A DNA stretch of 64,000 nt, taken from Novosphingobium sp. CF614. GTDB taxonomy: Bacteria; Pseudomonadota; Alphaproteobacteria; Sphingomonadales; Sphingomonadaceae. How positions within the stretch are numbered: the stretch's first letter is position 1; every line of letters begins with the position of its first letter. The translations under genes were made by a program, and so were the position numbers. Below the pieces are notes generated by a model. It saw only the letters and a list, made by a program, of their open reading frames with translations, was not told the DNA's origin and searched no databases. Location: NCBI RefSeq assembly GCF_900113255.1, contig NZ_FOOR01000011.1, positions 38,484 through 102,483 on the forward strand, in the 5' to 3' direction. Below, piece by piece: positions 25,436 to 34,527 of the stretch.

Positions 25436-26529
25436 CGGCGCGGGCCGCCCTGGAAGTTCGTGCTGTCGCGCCGGCCTAGCGCGTGCGCGCCCCATACGGT
25501 CGCGGCGACGAGAAGGGCGCCGCACAGCTGATGCGCGACCGCCAGCCACAGCGTCATGCCCGACCACACCGTGCAGATGCCCAGGATCACCTGGGTTCCA
25601 AAGGCGCTGTGCACGGCGACCGAGATCATCCGGTCCCGCGCGCGCAACTTGCGGGCCAGGACGACCAGCACCGCGACGACGACCCAGGCCCACCAGCGGT
25701 GGATGAAATGGGTGAGGAACGGATCGTTGAAGACGGCGTGGGGGAATCCTCCCGACCAATCGATGCCATCGGGTACGAAGCTGCCCTGCATCAGCGGCCA
25801 GGCGTTCATGCTGAACCAGCCTGCCCCGGAGACATAGCCTGCCCGCAGGCCCGCGACCATCGCCCCCATGAACAGCTGGAAAGCCAGGGCCGCCAGCGCG
25901 AAACCGGCAAGGCGGGTGAAACGCGCGGGCGGCTCGCCGCGGTCGAGCGCCTTGAGGTCAAGCGCGGTCCATACCAGGCCGCCCAGGGTCGTCAGCGCCA
26001 CCAGCAGGTGGGCGGCAAGCCGGAAATGGTTCACCCGGTCGGCTGCTTCCGGGGTGAGGCCGGAGGAGACCATCCACCAGCCCACCGCACCCTGCAGCCC
26101 GCCCAGCGCCAGCAGCGCCAGCAGGCGGGGCTTGTAGCCGAGCGGGATCGTGCGCTTGTACCAGAACCAGGCCAGCGGCAGCGCGAAAGCCAGGCCGATC
26201 AGGCGCGCCAGCAGGCGGTGGACCCATTCCCAGAAATAGATGAACTTGTACTGGGCCAGCGTCATTCCCGCCGGACCGTTGACGTCAAGGTACTGCGGGA
26301 TCTTTTGGTAGCTTTCGAACTCGGCCTGCCACTGCGCCTGGGTGAGCGGGGGAATGGCGCCGGTGATCGGTTTCCACTGGGTGATCGAGAGCCCCGATTC
26401 GGTGAGCCTGGTGATCCCGCCAACGGCCACGATCAATACCACCAGCGCCGCTACCGTCAGCAGCCAGCGCACCATCGGTGCGATATCGTCGGTGGTGCCG
26501 ATGATGGGGCGACCGTCTGCAACTCTCAT
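25432..26529 (-). CDS. ctaA: heme A synthase (COX15/CtaA)
   Basis: A 365-residue integral membrane protein with about eight hydrophobic helices that oxidises heme O to heme A for cytochrome c oxidase. Conserved histidine-bearing segments are visible: [32 protein letters not shown] and [11 protein letters not shown]. It begins [25 protein letters not shown], the family signature. The ATG at 26529 is preceded by GGGAG. The upstream open frame to 26739 lacks similarity. Confidence 0.93.
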   Translation of the reverse strand: MRVADGRPIIGTTDDIAPMVRWLLTVAALVVLIVAVGGITRLTESGLSITQWKPITGAIPPLTQAQWQAEFESYQKIPQYLDVNGPAGMTLAQYKFIYFWEWVHRLLARLIGLAFALPLAWFWYKRTIPLGYKPRLLALLALGGLQGAVGWWMVSSGLTPEAADRVNHFRLAAHLLVALTTLGGLVWTALDLKALDRGEPPARFTRLAGFALAALAFQLFMGAMVAGLRAGYVSGAGWFSMNAWPLMQGSFVPDGIDWSGGFPHAVFNDPFLTHFIHRWWAWVVVAVLVVLARKLRARDRMISVAVHSAFGTQVILGICTVWSGMTLWLAVAHQLCGALLVAATVWGAHALGRRDSTNFQGGPRR

Positions 26530-26651
26530 GTCCGTGTGACTCCCATGGCGCGACTCCCTGCGATTTCGCGGCGATTTGTGCAAGTGGCCCGTCGACCGGA
26601 CGTTGCGGTATGCGGGCGTGTCCTGTTTCGGGGGCCAATTTGGGGCGGGCC

Positions 26652-26680
26652 TTGATTGATGATACAACATCACATATTGC
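26652..26680 (+). promoter_or_regulatory. promoter of the MerC-family gene with dyad
   Basis: TTGATT (26652-26657), a 17-bp spacer and TATTGC (26675-26680) form a reasonable sigma-70-type promoter seven bases before the ATG at 26687. Inside the spacer lies an imperfect dyad, TGATACAACATCA (26659-26671). A metal-responsive Fur/Zur-type regulator is possible, but no such gene is adjacent. If real, the transcript would be leaderless or nearly so. Confidence 0.35.
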
Positions 26681-26686
26681 GACGGC

Positions 26687-27058
26687 ATGCGTAGTGCCCT
26701 TACCGCGATTCGAGACCGGCTGGACCGGGCGGGAATCATCCTGAGCGGACTGTGCGCGGTGCATTGCCTGCTTGGCGTGCTGCTCGTCGGCCTGCTGGGC
26801 CTGGGCGGAGAGGCGCTGCTTTCGCCGGCGATCCATCGAGTCGGGCTGGCGCTGGCCCTGGTCGTCGGCCTTGCCTCGCTCGGCTTTGGCGCCTTGCGTC
26901 ATGGCCGGGTCGGGCCCTTGGTGGTTGGCGGGCTGGGCCTGTCGCTGATGGCGGCGGCGATCGCCGTGGGGCACGGGTTGCCCGAGGCGGTGCTGACGGT
27001 CCTGGGCGTGTCGCTGGTCGCCTTCGCCCACATTCGGAACTTGCACGCCGCCTGCTGA
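26687..27058 (+). CDS. MerC-domain membrane protein
   Basis: A 123-residue protein of the MerC family with four hydrophobic helices. The signature cysteine pair is in [15 protein letters not shown] (about residues 19-23). MerC transporters carry mercuric ion in mer operons, but chromosomal MerC-like proteins with no merA nearby have unknown metal specificity. There is no mer operon here, and thiS starts 17 bp downstream. Another CxxxC-like metal site would be needed to argue for a specific cargo. Confidence 0.8.
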   Translation: MRSALTAIRDRLDRAGIILSGLCAVHCLLGVLLVGLLGLGGEALLSPAIHRVGLALALVVGLASLGFGALRHGRVGPLVVGGLGLSLMAAAIAVGHGLPEAVLTVLGVSLVAFAHIRNLHAAC

Positions 27059-27075
27059 ACGCTATCTGCGCAAGG

Positions 27076-27300
27076 ATGGCTTCGGAAACCCCTGGCGAAC
27101 TCCTGCTCACCGTCAACGGCGAACCGCGCCGGATCGCGCCGGGTGCGACGATCGCCGATCTCGTCGCCAGTCTCGGACTCGATCCGCGGAAGGTCGCGGT
27201 CGAGCGCAATGCCGAGATCGCCCCGCGCTCGACGCTGGCCGATGTGCCCCTCGCCGATGGCGACGTGCTGGAAATCGTTCATTTCGTGGGCGGCGGATGA
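27076..27300 (+). CDS. thiS: sulfur carrier protein ThiS
   Basis: A 74-residue ubiquitin-like protein ending in the required Gly-Gly (EIVHFVGGG). The ThiS C-terminus is activated as a thiocarboxylate and donates sulfur to the thiazole ring of thiamin in a reaction with ThiG. The pattern [21 protein letters not shown] matches the family. ATG 27076 gives the normal size; an upstream frame exists but shadows MerC. thiG follows, separated by a tandem repeat. No TPP riboswitch was seen ahead of these genes. Confidence 0.92.
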   Translation: MASETPGELLLTVNGEPRRIAPGATIADLVASLGLDPRKVAVERNAEIAPRSTLADVPLADGDVLEIVHFVGGG

Positions 27301-27324
27301 GCCCCGCAGTGCCGCTATTCCTGA

Positions 27325-27360
27325 CCAGCCCGCTCCCGAAAGCCAGCCCGCTCCCGAAAG
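27325..27360. repeat. 18-bp perfect tandem duplication before thiG
   Basis: CCAGCCCGCTCCCGAAAG occurs twice in direct tandem (27325-27342 and 27343-27360), in the gap between thiS and thiG. The second copy ends in CGAAAG, part of the ribosome-binding site of thiG. Such a small tandem duplication could change copy number by slippage and alter spacing or coupling. Confidence 0.9.
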
Positions 27361-27361
27361 G

Positions 27362-28189
27362 ATGCGAACCTTGACCGATACGCTTGTCGACACCTCCGAC
27401 ACCCCCGGCGCCGCTGCCCTTGCCGATACCTGGACGGTCGCCGGCCGCACTTTCTCCTCGCGCCTGATCGTCGGCACCGGCAAGTACAAGGACTTCGCCC
27501 AGAACGCGGCGGCGGTGGAGGCTTCCGGTGCGGAGATCGTCACGGTCGCGGTGCGGCGGGTCAACATATCGGATCCCAAGGCGCCGATGTTGACCGATTT
27601 CATCGATCCGAAGAAGATCACCTACCTGCCCAACACCGCCGGATGCTTCACGGCCGATGAGGCGATCCGCACCTTGCGCCTGGCGCGCGAGGCGGGCGGC
27701 TGGAATCTCGTCAAGCTCGAAGTGCTGGGCGAGGCGCGCACGCTTTACCCGGACATGCGCGAGACGCTGAAGGCCTGCGAAGTGCTGGCGAAGGAAGGCT
27801 TCGCGCCGATGGTCTACTGCGTGGACGATCCGATCGCGGCGAAGCAGCTTGAAGAGGTGGGCGCGGTGGCGATCATGCCGCTGGGCGCGCCGATCGGGTC
27901 CGGCCTCGGTATCCAGAACAAGGTCACCGTCCGCCTGATCGTCGAGGGGGCCAATGTGCCGGTGCTGGTCGATGCCGGCGTCGGCACCGCTTCGGACGCG
28001 GCCGTGGCGATGGAACTGGGCTGCGACGGCGTGCTGATGAATACCGCGATCGCGGAGGCCAAGGACCCGCTCCGCATGGCGCGTGCGATGAAGCTCGCGG
28101 TGGAGGCGGGGCGCGACGCGTACCTTGCCGGGCGCATGGCCACCCGGCGCTATGCCGACCCGTCGAGCCCGCTGGCCGGCATGATCTGA
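27362..28189 (+). CDS. thiG: thiazole synthase
   Basis: 275 residues from ATG 27362. ThiG condenses deoxyxylulose phosphate, dehydroglycine and ThiS-thiocarboxylate into the thiamin thiazole. The conserved core is visible: [13 protein letters not shown], the imine-forming lysine region [18 protein letters not shown] and [18 protein letters not shown]. The ATG is immediately at the Shine-Dalgarno-like AAAGGA, so an in-frame TTG at 27371 with better spacing may be the true start. The TTG form starts [11 protein letters not shown] and loses three residues. Confidence 0.92.
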   Translation: MRTLTDTLVDTSDTPGAAALADTWTVAGRTFSSRLIVGTGKYKDFAQNAAAVEASGAEIVTVAVRRVNISDPKAPMLTDFIDPKKITYLPNTAGCFTADEAIRTLRLAREAGGWNLVKLEVLGEARTLYPDMRETLKACEVLAKEGFAPMVYCVDDPIAAKQLEEVGAVAIMPLGAPIGSGLGIQNKVTVRLIVEGANVPVLVDAGVGTASDAAVAMELGCDGVLMNTAIAEAKDPLRMARAMKLAVEAGRDAYLAGRMATRRYADPSSPLAGMI

Positions 28190-28304
28190 TCGCCGGATCG
28201 TCGGCCTTGCCGCATTCCTTCACCCGGCACTCCTCCCGCGTCGCCGCGTTCTTAACGAATGCCGAAGCGAAGGGGCCATATTTCTGGGAAACACGCCGGT
28301 TAGG

Positions 28305-28395
28305 ATGGTTAACCAAATCGTTTCGGATTACTTACGGTGCCGGTAGTACACAAACCTTTGCATAGTTAATGGCTTGGCAACCGAGTGATGGTTAA
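28305..28395 (+). promoter_or_regulatory. two CtrA-like half-sites upstream of the 28.4 kb gene
   Basis: ATGGTTAA (reverse complement TTAACCAT, the CtrA half-site) occurs at 28305-28312 and at 28388-28395. The first lies in the palindrome GGTTAACC. Consensus CtrA boxes have two TTAA halves seven bases apart; here only half-sites are seen, so this is a candidate only. They lie 54-150 bp upstream of the ATG. Confidence 0.4.
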
Positions 28396-28397
28396 CT

Positions 28398-28431
28398 GCG
28401 ATTCGTGAAGGGGGGATCCTTTACGAGTCGC
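28398..28431 (+). promoter_or_regulatory. 14-bp leader hairpin with GANTC sites
   Basis: The arms GCGATTCGTGAAGG (28398-28411) and CCTTTACGAGTCGC (28418-28431) can pair over all 14 positions in RNA, using two G-U pairs, around the loop GGGGAT. Each arm carries a GANTC sequence (GATTC at 28400, GAGTC at 28425), the CcrM methylation target. It lies 18 bp before the downstream ATG. No T run follows, so it is not a standard terminator; it may be an RNA control element or a DNA dyad. Confidence 0.6.
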
Positions 28432-28448
28432 AACGGTCACGGGGGTTC

Positions 28449-28982
28449 ATGGCCATGGCTTATGCAGGTACGGCAACTTTGACGATCAGCGAACTGCGCG
28501 AGTTCGCCAGTTTCACGCCTTGCGAGCAGCGCTATATCCGGCGCAGCCTCGATGTGGGGCTCGGTCGCCAGGATGCCTTCAAGCTCTGGGCGCGCGACGA
28601 TGCCGAAGTCGCTTCGATTCGCAAGCAGTACGTGGCTTATCAGGACCTCAAGGTTCTGCGCGCGATGCGTCCCGACGACATTGGTTTCGAGGATCTCGAG
28701 GCCTTCATGGGCAAGCTGGTGCGCACGGCGGCGTTCGATCTCGCGCAGGAGAAGCTTGGCAGCTTCTCGGCATTCCGCTTCCTCTACGAGCGCCTGCTTG
28801 GTGCCTGGATTCGTCCCTGGCTGCCGGGCGCCTTCTGCGGCGCCGCCGCGCTGCCGCAGATCCGGCCCGACCGGCGCAAGATGCTGCTCCATTCGATCAG
28901 CGAAGCCGCCGCCACCGCGCCGGGCTGGTCGGAACGCGAGCCGAGCTTCTATCCCGAATTCATCGAGAAGGAAGCTGCCTGA
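28449..28982 (+). CDS. conserved-looking protein of unknown function
   Basis: A 177-residue soluble, helical protein I do not recognise. It has no signal peptide and no membrane helix. Notable features: CEQRYIRRSLDVGLGRQDAFKLWARDDAE in the N-terminal third, a middle stretch LEAFMGKLVRTAAFDLAQEKLGSFSAFRFLYERLLGAW and an aromatic C-terminus (SFYPEFIEKEAA). Two ATGs are possible: 28449 or 28455, the latter with better spacing to GGGGG. The upstream DNA has CtrA half-sites and a GANTC-bearing hairpin, so cell-cycle control is conceivable. Neighbours give no clue. Confidence 0.75.
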   Translation: MAMAYAGTATLTISELREFASFTPCEQRYIRRSLDVGLGRQDAFKLWARDDAEVASIRKQYVAYQDLKVLRAMRPDDIGFEDLEAFMGKLVRTAAFDLAQEKLGSFSAFRFLYERLLGAWIRPWLPGAFCGAAALPQIRPDRRKMLLHSISEAAATAPGWSEREPSFYPEFIEKEAA

Positions 28983-28994
28983 AAAAGCATGCCG

Positions 28995-29963
28995 TCACGG
29001 GATCAGCACTGTCGATCCCGTGGTGGCGCGGCTTTCGAGCGCCCGGTGCGCCTCGGCGGCATCGTCAAGCCTGAAGGTCTGGCCGATCTTGGGATCGAGC
29101 ACACCGCCGGCGATGCGGTCGAACAGCTTCTTGGCGCTGGCAGCCAGCATTTCCGGTGTGGCGACATAGTCGGCCAGGGTAGGGCGCGTGACATAGAGCG
29201 ATCCGCCGCGCATCAGATCCAGCAGCGAGACCGGCGGCACCGCGCCCGAGGCATTGCCATAGCTTACCATCATCCCGCGCCGCCGCAGGCAGGCGAGCGA
29301 AGCGGACCATGAGGCCGCGCCCACCCCGTCATAGACCACATGGCACATCGCGCCGCCGGTCACGGCGCTGACGTTCCCGGGCAAGTCATCGAGATCACAG
29401 GAAAGCGAGTGCCGGGTCGGCACTTGCGCGGCCTTCGCGGCTGAACCTGCGTGAGCGATCACCGTCACCCCCTTGTCGAGCAGCCAGGGCACTAGCAGCG
29501 ATCCGACGCCGCCCGCCGCCGAATGGACCAGCGCGACGTGCCCGGCCCGGGCGGCGAATGTATCCTCGGCCAGGTAGCAGGCCGTCAGCCCCTTGAGCAT
29601 GACCGCGGCGGCGGTTTCCGGGGCGATGCCGGCGGGAATGCGCATGGCCTTGTCCGCCGGGATCAGCCGGTGCGAGGCATAGGCCCCGCCGGCCATGGTG
29701 GTCCCGACCCGCTCGCCCATCGCGAAGCCGCCGACGCCTTCGCCCAGCGCCACGATCCGCCCCACGCTTTCCGATCCCAGCCGGATCGGCAGCGCATCCG
29801 GATAGAGGCCCTTGCGGTAATAGGTATCGATGAAATTGAGCCCGACCGCCTCGGTCTCGATCAGCACTTCGCCGCGACCGGGCGAGGGAACCTCGAACTC
29901 CTCGCGCTCGATGGCCTCGGGGCCGCCGTGGGCCCGCACGATCATCCGGTATCCGCGTGTCAT
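28995..29963 (-). CDS. zinc-independent quinone oxidoreductase (QOR-like)
   Basis: A 322-residue medium-chain dehydrogenase/reductase. The NADPH-quinone reductase signature GLNFIDTYYRKGLY is present (about residues 43-56), and the Rossmann turn reads LVHSAAGGVGSLLVPWL. Structural and catalytic zinc ligands of alcohol dehydrogenase are absent. It reduces quinones or enones using NADPH. I set the start at ATG 29963 (MTRGYRMIVRAHGGPE). It stands with the dienelactone hydrolase gene on the minus strand, about 110 bp apart. Confidence 0.88.
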   Translation of the reverse strand: MTRGYRMIVRAHGGPEAIEREEFEVPSPGRGEVLIETEAVGLNFIDTYYRKGLYPDALPIRLGSESVGRIVALGEGVGGFAMGERVGTTMAGGAYASHRLIPADKAMRIPAGIAPETAAAVMLKGLTACYLAEDTFAARAGHVALVHSAAGGVGSLLVPWLLDKGVTVIAHAGSAAKAAQVPTRHSLSCDLDDLPGNVSAVTGGAMCHVVYDGVGAASWSASLACLRRRGMMVSYGNASGAVPPVSLLDLMRGGSLYVTRPTLADYVATPEMLAASAKKLFDRIAGGVLDPKIGQTFRLDDAAEAHRALESRATTGSTVLIP

Positions 29964-30071
29964 GAGCGGTGGCGGTCCTTTTCGTTCATGCGCCCTGAAG
30001 GTTCTGGGCCGCATGGGTCATCGGGCAGGGCGGCCGTGTCCCGTCACGGCCTCCCCCGATGCACTCCTGCT

Positions 30072-30770
30072 TCAGCCGAGGTGTTCGGCGAAGAACGCCT
30101 CGGTGCGGCTGTCCGCCAGGGCCGCGCCCGCCTCGTTGCGGCGCGAGCCGATTTCGGCGGCGAAGCCATGGTCCAGGCCTTCGTAGTCGTAAAGCGTCAC
30201 GCGCGGATGATCGCCCAGGCCTTCGTGCATCGCTTTTTGCGCTTCGGGTTGCACGAAGCCGTCGGCGGTGGGGATGTGCAGCATCAGCGGGCGGGCGATC
30301 GCGTGCTTTTCATTGAGCATCTTGTCGATCGACACGCCGTAATAGCCGACCGAGGCATCGATATCGGTACGCGCGGCCGTCATGTAGGCGATGCGTCCGC
30401 CCATGCAGTAACCGACAAGGCCGACTTTGGCGACGCCCGCTTCCCGGCGAATCCAATGGATCACGGCTTCGATGTCGCGAATGCCCAGGTCGAAGTCGTG
30501 CTTCATCATGTAGCCCACGGCCTGCTGGAACTGCTCGGGCACGTCGGCATCCAGCTCGAGGCCCGGCTGCTGGCGCCAGAAACTGTCGGGGGCCACCGCG
30601 AGATAGCCTTTCGCGGCCCAGCCGTCCGCTTTCTTGCGGATGCCGGCGTCGACGCCGAAGATCTCCTGCTGAACGATGATCGCGCCGCGCGGCGTGCCCT
30701 CGGGCCGGGCGACGTAAGCCGGGATCATGCCGTCGCCGTCGAGCGTGGGAATTTCGGTGTTGGTGGACAT
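30072..30770 (-). CDS. dienelactone hydrolase family protein
   Basis: A 232-residue alpha/beta hydrolase. The nucleophile cysteine is in VGYCMGGR (about residue 118), with acid and histidine in PTADGF and GLDHGFA, the Cys-Asp-His triad of dienelactone hydrolases. These open lactone rings in aromatic degradation, but many act on other esters. No aromatic pathway genes surround it, so the substrate is unknown. A good Shine-Dalgarno (CAGGAGA) precedes ATG 30770. Confidence 0.88.
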   Translation of the reverse strand: MSTNTEIPTLDGDGMIPAYVARPEGTPRGAIIVQQEIFGVDAGIRKKADGWAAKGYLAVAPDSFWRQQPGLELDADVPEQFQQAVGYMMKHDFDLGIRDIEAVIHWIRREAGVAKVGLVGYCMGGRIAYMTAARTDIDASVGYYGVSIDKMLNEKHAIARPLMLHIPTADGFVQPEAQKAMHEGLGDHPRVTLYDYEGLDHGFAAEIGSRRNEAGAALADSRTEAFFAEHLG

Positions 30771-30873
30771 GGGGCGTCTCTCCTGAATTGGCTGTTCCTG
30801 CCTAAGCTCTTGCAATGGACTTTGTGAAGCGCATGTGTCAGCTATGTCAAAGAATTCCAGCGGGAGGCCCGGT

Positions 30874-31143
30874 ATGAAGGTCAATGTCGAGGTCGAATGC
30901 TCGCCGGAAGAGGCTCGGCGCTTTCTCGGCCTGCCGGACGTGACCAGGGCCAACGAGGTCTATGTCGACGCGCTGACCAACGCGATGCAGGGCGCCGGCA
31001 ATTTCGACCAGTTGCAGGAATTGACCAGGCAGATCGCTCCGATGGGCGAATTCGGGCTCAAGCTCTTTCAGAAATTCCTCGAAAGCGGCGTGGCCATGGC
31101 GATGAGCGGTTCTTCGCCCGGCAAGCCCAAGAAGGGCGAATAG
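30874..31143 (+). CDS. DUF6489-type small protein
   Basis: An 89-residue protein: MKVNVEVECSPEEARRFLGLPDV at the start and LTRQIAPMGEFGLKLFQKFLESG in a helical C-terminal part, a pattern known from uncharacterised alphaproteobacterial DUF6489 proteins. A similar motif occurs in phasin-like proteins, but this is not proof. GGGAGG seven bases ahead of ATG 30874 decides the start. It lies 38 bp before mnmE and may be co-transcribed with it, replacing the rho or other genes seen there in other lineages. Confidence 0.7.
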   Translation: MKVNVEVECSPEEARRFLGLPDVTRANEVYVDALTNAMQGAGNFDQLQELTRQIAPMGEFGLKLFQKFLESGVAMAMSGSSPGKPKKGE

Positions 31144-31181
31144 GGATCGGGAGGGCTTCCATCGGGGAAGCCCGGATCATC

Positions 31182-32474
31182 ATGGCCGATACGATCTTCG
31201 CGCTTTCGAGCGGGTCTCCGCCCGCCGCCGTCGCCATCGTCCGGGTGAGCGGACTGCAAGCCGGCGCGGCGCTCGCGGCGTTGGCCGGCGGCTTGCCCCG
31301 GCCGCGCCTGGCGAGCTATCGAACCTTGCGTGTTCCACGTGGAACAATGCAGGATGAAGCGGTGCTCGACCGGGCGCTGGTGCTCTGGTTTCCCGGGCCG
31401 CGCACGGCAACCGGCGAGGACCTGGTGGAATTACACTTGCATGGGGGCAGGGCGGTGGTCGCAGCCGTCGAGGCGGCGCTTGCCGGCATGCCCGGGCTGC
31501 GCCGTGCGGGGCCCGGCGAATTCACCCGCCGCGCTTTCGCCCATGGCCGCATCGATCTTGCCGAGGCGGAGGGGTTGGCCGACCTGCTCTCGGCCGAAAC
31601 CGAGTTGCAGCGCCGCGCCGCGATGGCGATGGCGGGCGGCGCCTTCTCCCGGCTGGTGGAAGGCTGGCGTGAGCGGGTCCTGGCGTCATCCGCCGCGGTC
31701 GAGGCGGTGCTCGATTTCGGCGACGAGGATGACGTTGCCCATCTCCCGCCCGATTTCGCCGCGCGGCTCGATGAGCTTGCCAGGGAGCTCCGGGAATGGC
31801 TCGCGCGCCCCCGCGCCGAAGCCTTGCGCGAGGGATTCCGTGTCGTGCTCGCCGGTCCGCCCAATGCCGGCAAGAGCACCCTGTTCAATGCCCTGGTCGA
31901 AGACGAGGCGGCGATCACCGCGCCGTTGGCCGGGACCACGCGCGACGTTCTCACCCGCGCGGTGGCGATTGAGGGCGTTCCATTCGTCTTTGCCGATACC
32001 GCCGGACTGCGCGATGAATCCGGCGACGAGATCGAAGTCATCGGCATCGCCCGCGCCCGCGCCGCGCTCGAACGGGCCGACCTCGTGCTTTGGCTGGGCG
32101 GGGAAGGGGCGGGTCCCGAAGGAAGCTGGGAAATCGCCGCCCAATGCGACCGCGAAGGAATTCCATCCAAGATAGGCCCGCGCCACCGCGTCTCGGCCGT
32201 GACCGGCGAAGGCCTCGACGGCCTGCGCCGCGACCTCGTCGAGAGCGCGGCGCGGGCACTGCCGAGGCCGGGCGACGCGGCGCTCAATCGCCGCCAGCAC
32301 GCGCTGCTGGCCCAGGCCGAGGTGGCGCTGGGCGATGCCACACGTGAAAGCGACCCGCTGCTGACGGCCGAAGCCCTGCGCCTGGCCCGCGTCGCTTTCG
32401 ATGCGCTGGTGGGGCGGGCGACCACCGAGGACATGCTCGATGCCCTGTTCGGGCGTTTTTGCATCGGCAAATGA
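31182..32474 (+). CDS. mnmE: tRNA modification GTPase MnmE
   Basis: 430 residues. With MnmG it adds carboxymethylaminomethyl groups to wobble U34 of tRNAs. An N-terminal tetrahydrofolate-binding domain (about 1-118) and helical domain flank the G domain: P-loop GPPNAGKSTLFNAL and DTAGLRD. The C-terminal motif ALFGRFCIGK has the conserved cysteine. The usual guanine-specificity NKxD motif is not evident; the aligned stretch reads AQCDREG. A perfect parS site (31331-31346) lies inside, encoding V-P-R-G-T. ATG 31182 starts the family-typical MADTIFALSSGSPP. Confidence 0.95.
   Translation: MADTIFALSSGSPPAAVAIVRVSGLQAGAALAALAGGLPRPRLASYRTLRVPRGTMQDEAVLDRALVLWFPGPRTATGEDLVELHLHGGRAVVAAVEAALAGMPGLRRAGPGEFTRRAFAHGRIDLAEAEGLADLLSAETELQRRAAMAMAGGAFSRLVEGWRERVLASSAAVEAVLDFGDEDDVAHLPPDFAARLDELARELREWLARPRAEALREGFRVVLAGPPNAGKSTLFNALVEDEAAITAPLAGTTRDVLTRAVAIEGVPFVFADTAGLRDESGDEIEVIGIARARAALERADLVLWLGGEGAGPEGSWEIAAQCDREGIPSKIGPRHRVSAVTGEGLDGLRRDLVESAARALPRPGDAALNRRQHALLAQAEVALGDATRESDPLLTAEALRLARVAFDALVGRATTEDMLDALFGRFCIGK
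31331..31346. promoter_or_regulatory. parS: parS centromere site 1
   Basis: The 16-bp palindrome TGTTCCACGTGGAACA is an exact match to the ParB binding site known widely in bacteria. It lies within the mnmE coding sequence, one of four copies in 3.8 kb. See the parAB genes at 35-37 kb. Confidence 0.93.
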
Positions 32475-32576
32475 TGCTTGACCAAGGGGGGATGAACAGG
32501 GGGCAAGAGGGGTTCAAGAGGGGGCCGAGGTGACCCGAGCGCGAGGGTGAGCGCGGCCAAGATATGCCCCATTTCC

Positions 32577-32592
32577 GGTTCCACGTGGAACA
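32577..32592. promoter_or_regulatory. parS: parS centromere site 2
   Basis: GGTTCCACGTGGAACA, one mismatch from the palindromic consensus at its first base, in the 166-bp gap between mnmE and mnmG. It probably still binds ParB. Confidence 0.85.
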
Positions 32593-32640
32593 TGCGCTCG
32601 CGCTTTGACGCGAATCCCGCGCTCGGGTAAGGCGCGGCTC

Positions 32641-34527
32641 ATGCGTTCGTTTGATGTGATCGTGATCGGCGGCGGCCATGCCGGCTGCGAAGCGGCGGGA
32701 GTGGCCGCGCGCATGGGTGCGTGCGTCGCGCTGGTCAGTTTCGATCTCGAGGCGATCGGTGCGATGAGCTGCAACCCGGCGATCGGCGGCCTTGGCAAGG
32801 GGCACCTCGTGCGCGAGGTCGATGCCTTCGACGGCCTGATTGCCCGCGCCGCCGATGCCGCGGCGATTCACTACCGCATGCTCAATCGCTCCAAGGGCAG
32901 CGCGGTTCAGGGCCCGCGCGTCCAGGCCGACCGCAAGCTGTTCAAGGCGGCGATCCACCGCTTGCTCAAGCAACAGGGCGACTTGACGCTGGTGGCCGGA
33001 GAAGCCGCCGCGCTCGTTCTCGAAGGGGGCAGGGCGACTGGCATCGATCTGGCTGACGGCACCCGCCTCGCCGCGCCGGCGGTGGTGCTGTGCACCGGCA
33101 CCTTCCTGGGCGGCACCTTGTTTCGGGGCGAGGAGCGAATCGCCGGCGGGCGCATCGGAGAGGCTTCGGCGCGCAAGCTGGCGGCGCAGCTGCGTGATGC
33201 CGCGCTGCCGATGGCCCGGCTCAAGACGGGCACGCCGCCCCGGCTCGATGGCCGCACCATCGACTGGGCGCGGCTCGACGAGCAGCCCTCCGATGGCGAG
33301 GACTGGACGATGTCCGCCATGGGGTCGGCCATCGGGTCAGCCACGGCGTCGGCGCTCGGGAAGGGGAGGCGGACGAACCCGCAAGTGTTCTGCGCGATCA
33401 CCCGCACCAATCCGCGCAGCCATGAGGTGATCCGGGCCAACCTCCATCGCTCGCCGCTGTTCTCCGGCGCGATCGGCGCGCGGGGGCCGCGCTACTGCCC
33501 CTCGATCGAGGACAAGATCCATCGCTTCGCCGATCGGGACGGGCACCAGATCTTTCTCGAGCCCGAAGGCCTCGACACGCACCTGGTCTATCCCAACGGG
33601 ATCAGCACTTCGTTGCCCGCCGAAGTCCAGCTGGAGATGCTGCGCACGATGGAAGGGCTGGAGGCGGTCGAGATGGTCGTGCCGGGCTATGCCGTCGAGT
33701 ACGATCACATCGATCCGCGCGCGCTGCGCCCCAGCCTGGAGCTGCGCGACATTCCCGGCCTCCATTGCGCCGGCCAGATCAACGGCACCACGGGCTATGA
33801 GGAGGCGGCGGCGCAGGGCCTCGTCGCGGGCCTGCACGCGGCGGCCACGGTGCTGGGACGCGAGGCGCCGGCGCTCGACCGGGCCAACAGCTACATGGCG
33901 GTGATGATCGACGACCTGACCCTGCACGGGGTCAGCGAGCCCTATCGCATGCTCACCGCGCGCGCCGAGTACCGGCTGCGGCTTCGCGCCAACAACGCGG
34001 CGACCCGCCTGACGCCGCTGGCGATGGCGGTGGGAGCAGCAGGCCCCGAGCGCCGCGCCTGGTTCGAGAACCGGGAAGCGGTGAGAGCGGACCTGGCCCG
34101 CGCGTTCGACAGCCCGGTCTCGGCGGCGGAACTGGCAAGCGCGGGCCTGCCGGTGCGCACCGATGTCGGGCGCCTCCCGATCCGGGAGTGGCTGCGCTTT
34201 GGCAGTGTCGATCTCCAGGGCCTGGCGCCCTGGCTCGATCCGGGCCTGCTCGTCGATGCGGACCTGGTGGCGGAGATGGTGGAAGATGCCGCCTATGCTC
34301 CGTACCTGGAACGACAGGAGCGCGAACTGCGCGACTTGCGGGCAAGCGAAGCCCTGCCGCTGGGCGATCACTTTCCCTACGAGGACATTCCCGGTCTCTC
34401 GCGCGAGATGGTGGAGCGATTGACCAGCGCGCGGCCGGCGACGCTGGCGGCGGCTGGCCGGATCCCCGGCATCACCCCGGCCGCGCTTGCCGCGCTGCTG
34501 GTCCACGCCCGCCGGGAGGCCGCTTGA
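32641..34527 (+). CDS. mnmG: tRNA uridine-5-carboxymethylaminomethyl modification enzyme MnmG
   Basis: A 628-residue FAD- and NADH-dependent partner of MnmE. The N-terminal dinucleotide-binding [11 protein letters not shown] (about residues 10-20) and the MnmG signatures [12 protein letters not shown] and [11 protein letters not shown] are visible. It lies in the order mnmE-mnmG-rsmG-parA-parB, which is close to universal near alphaproteobacterial centromeres. Its stop overlaps the TTG start of rsmG by 4 nt. One parS lies just upstream. Confidence 0.97.
   Translation: MRSFDVIVIGGGHAGCEAAGVAARMGACVALVSFDLEAIGAMSCNPAIGGLGKGHLVREVDAFDGLIARAADAAAIHYRMLNRSKGSAVQGPRVQADRKLFKAAIHRLLKQQGDLTLVAGEAAALVLEGGRATGIDLADGTRLAAPAVVLCTGTFLGGTLFRGEERIAGGRIGEASARKLAAQLRDAALPMARLKTGTPPRLDGRTIDWARLDEQPSDGEDWTMSAMGSAIGSATASALGKGRRTNPQVFCAITRTNPRSHEVIRANLHRSPLFSGAIGARGPRYCPSIEDKIHRFADRDGHQIFLEPEGLDTHLVYPNGISTSLPAEVQLEMLRTMEGLEAVEMVVPGYAVEYDHIDPRALRPSLELRDIPGLHCAGQINGTTGYEEAAAQGLVAGLHAAATVLGREAPALDRANSYMAVMIDDLTLHGVSEPYRMLTARAEYRLRLRANNAATRLTPLAMAVGAAGPERRAWFENREAVRADLARAFDSPVSAAELASAGLPVRTDVGRLPIREWLRFGSVDLQGLAPWLDPGLLVDADLVAEMVEDAAYAPYLERQERELRDLRASEALPLGDHFPYEDIPGLSREMVERLTSARPATLAAAGRIPGITPAALAALLVHARREAA

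Noticed and set aside
26530..27361. TPP riboswitch ahead of the thiamin genes
   Set aside because: No conserved CTGAGA or ACCTGATCTGG-type core was found upstream of merC-like, thiS or thiG.
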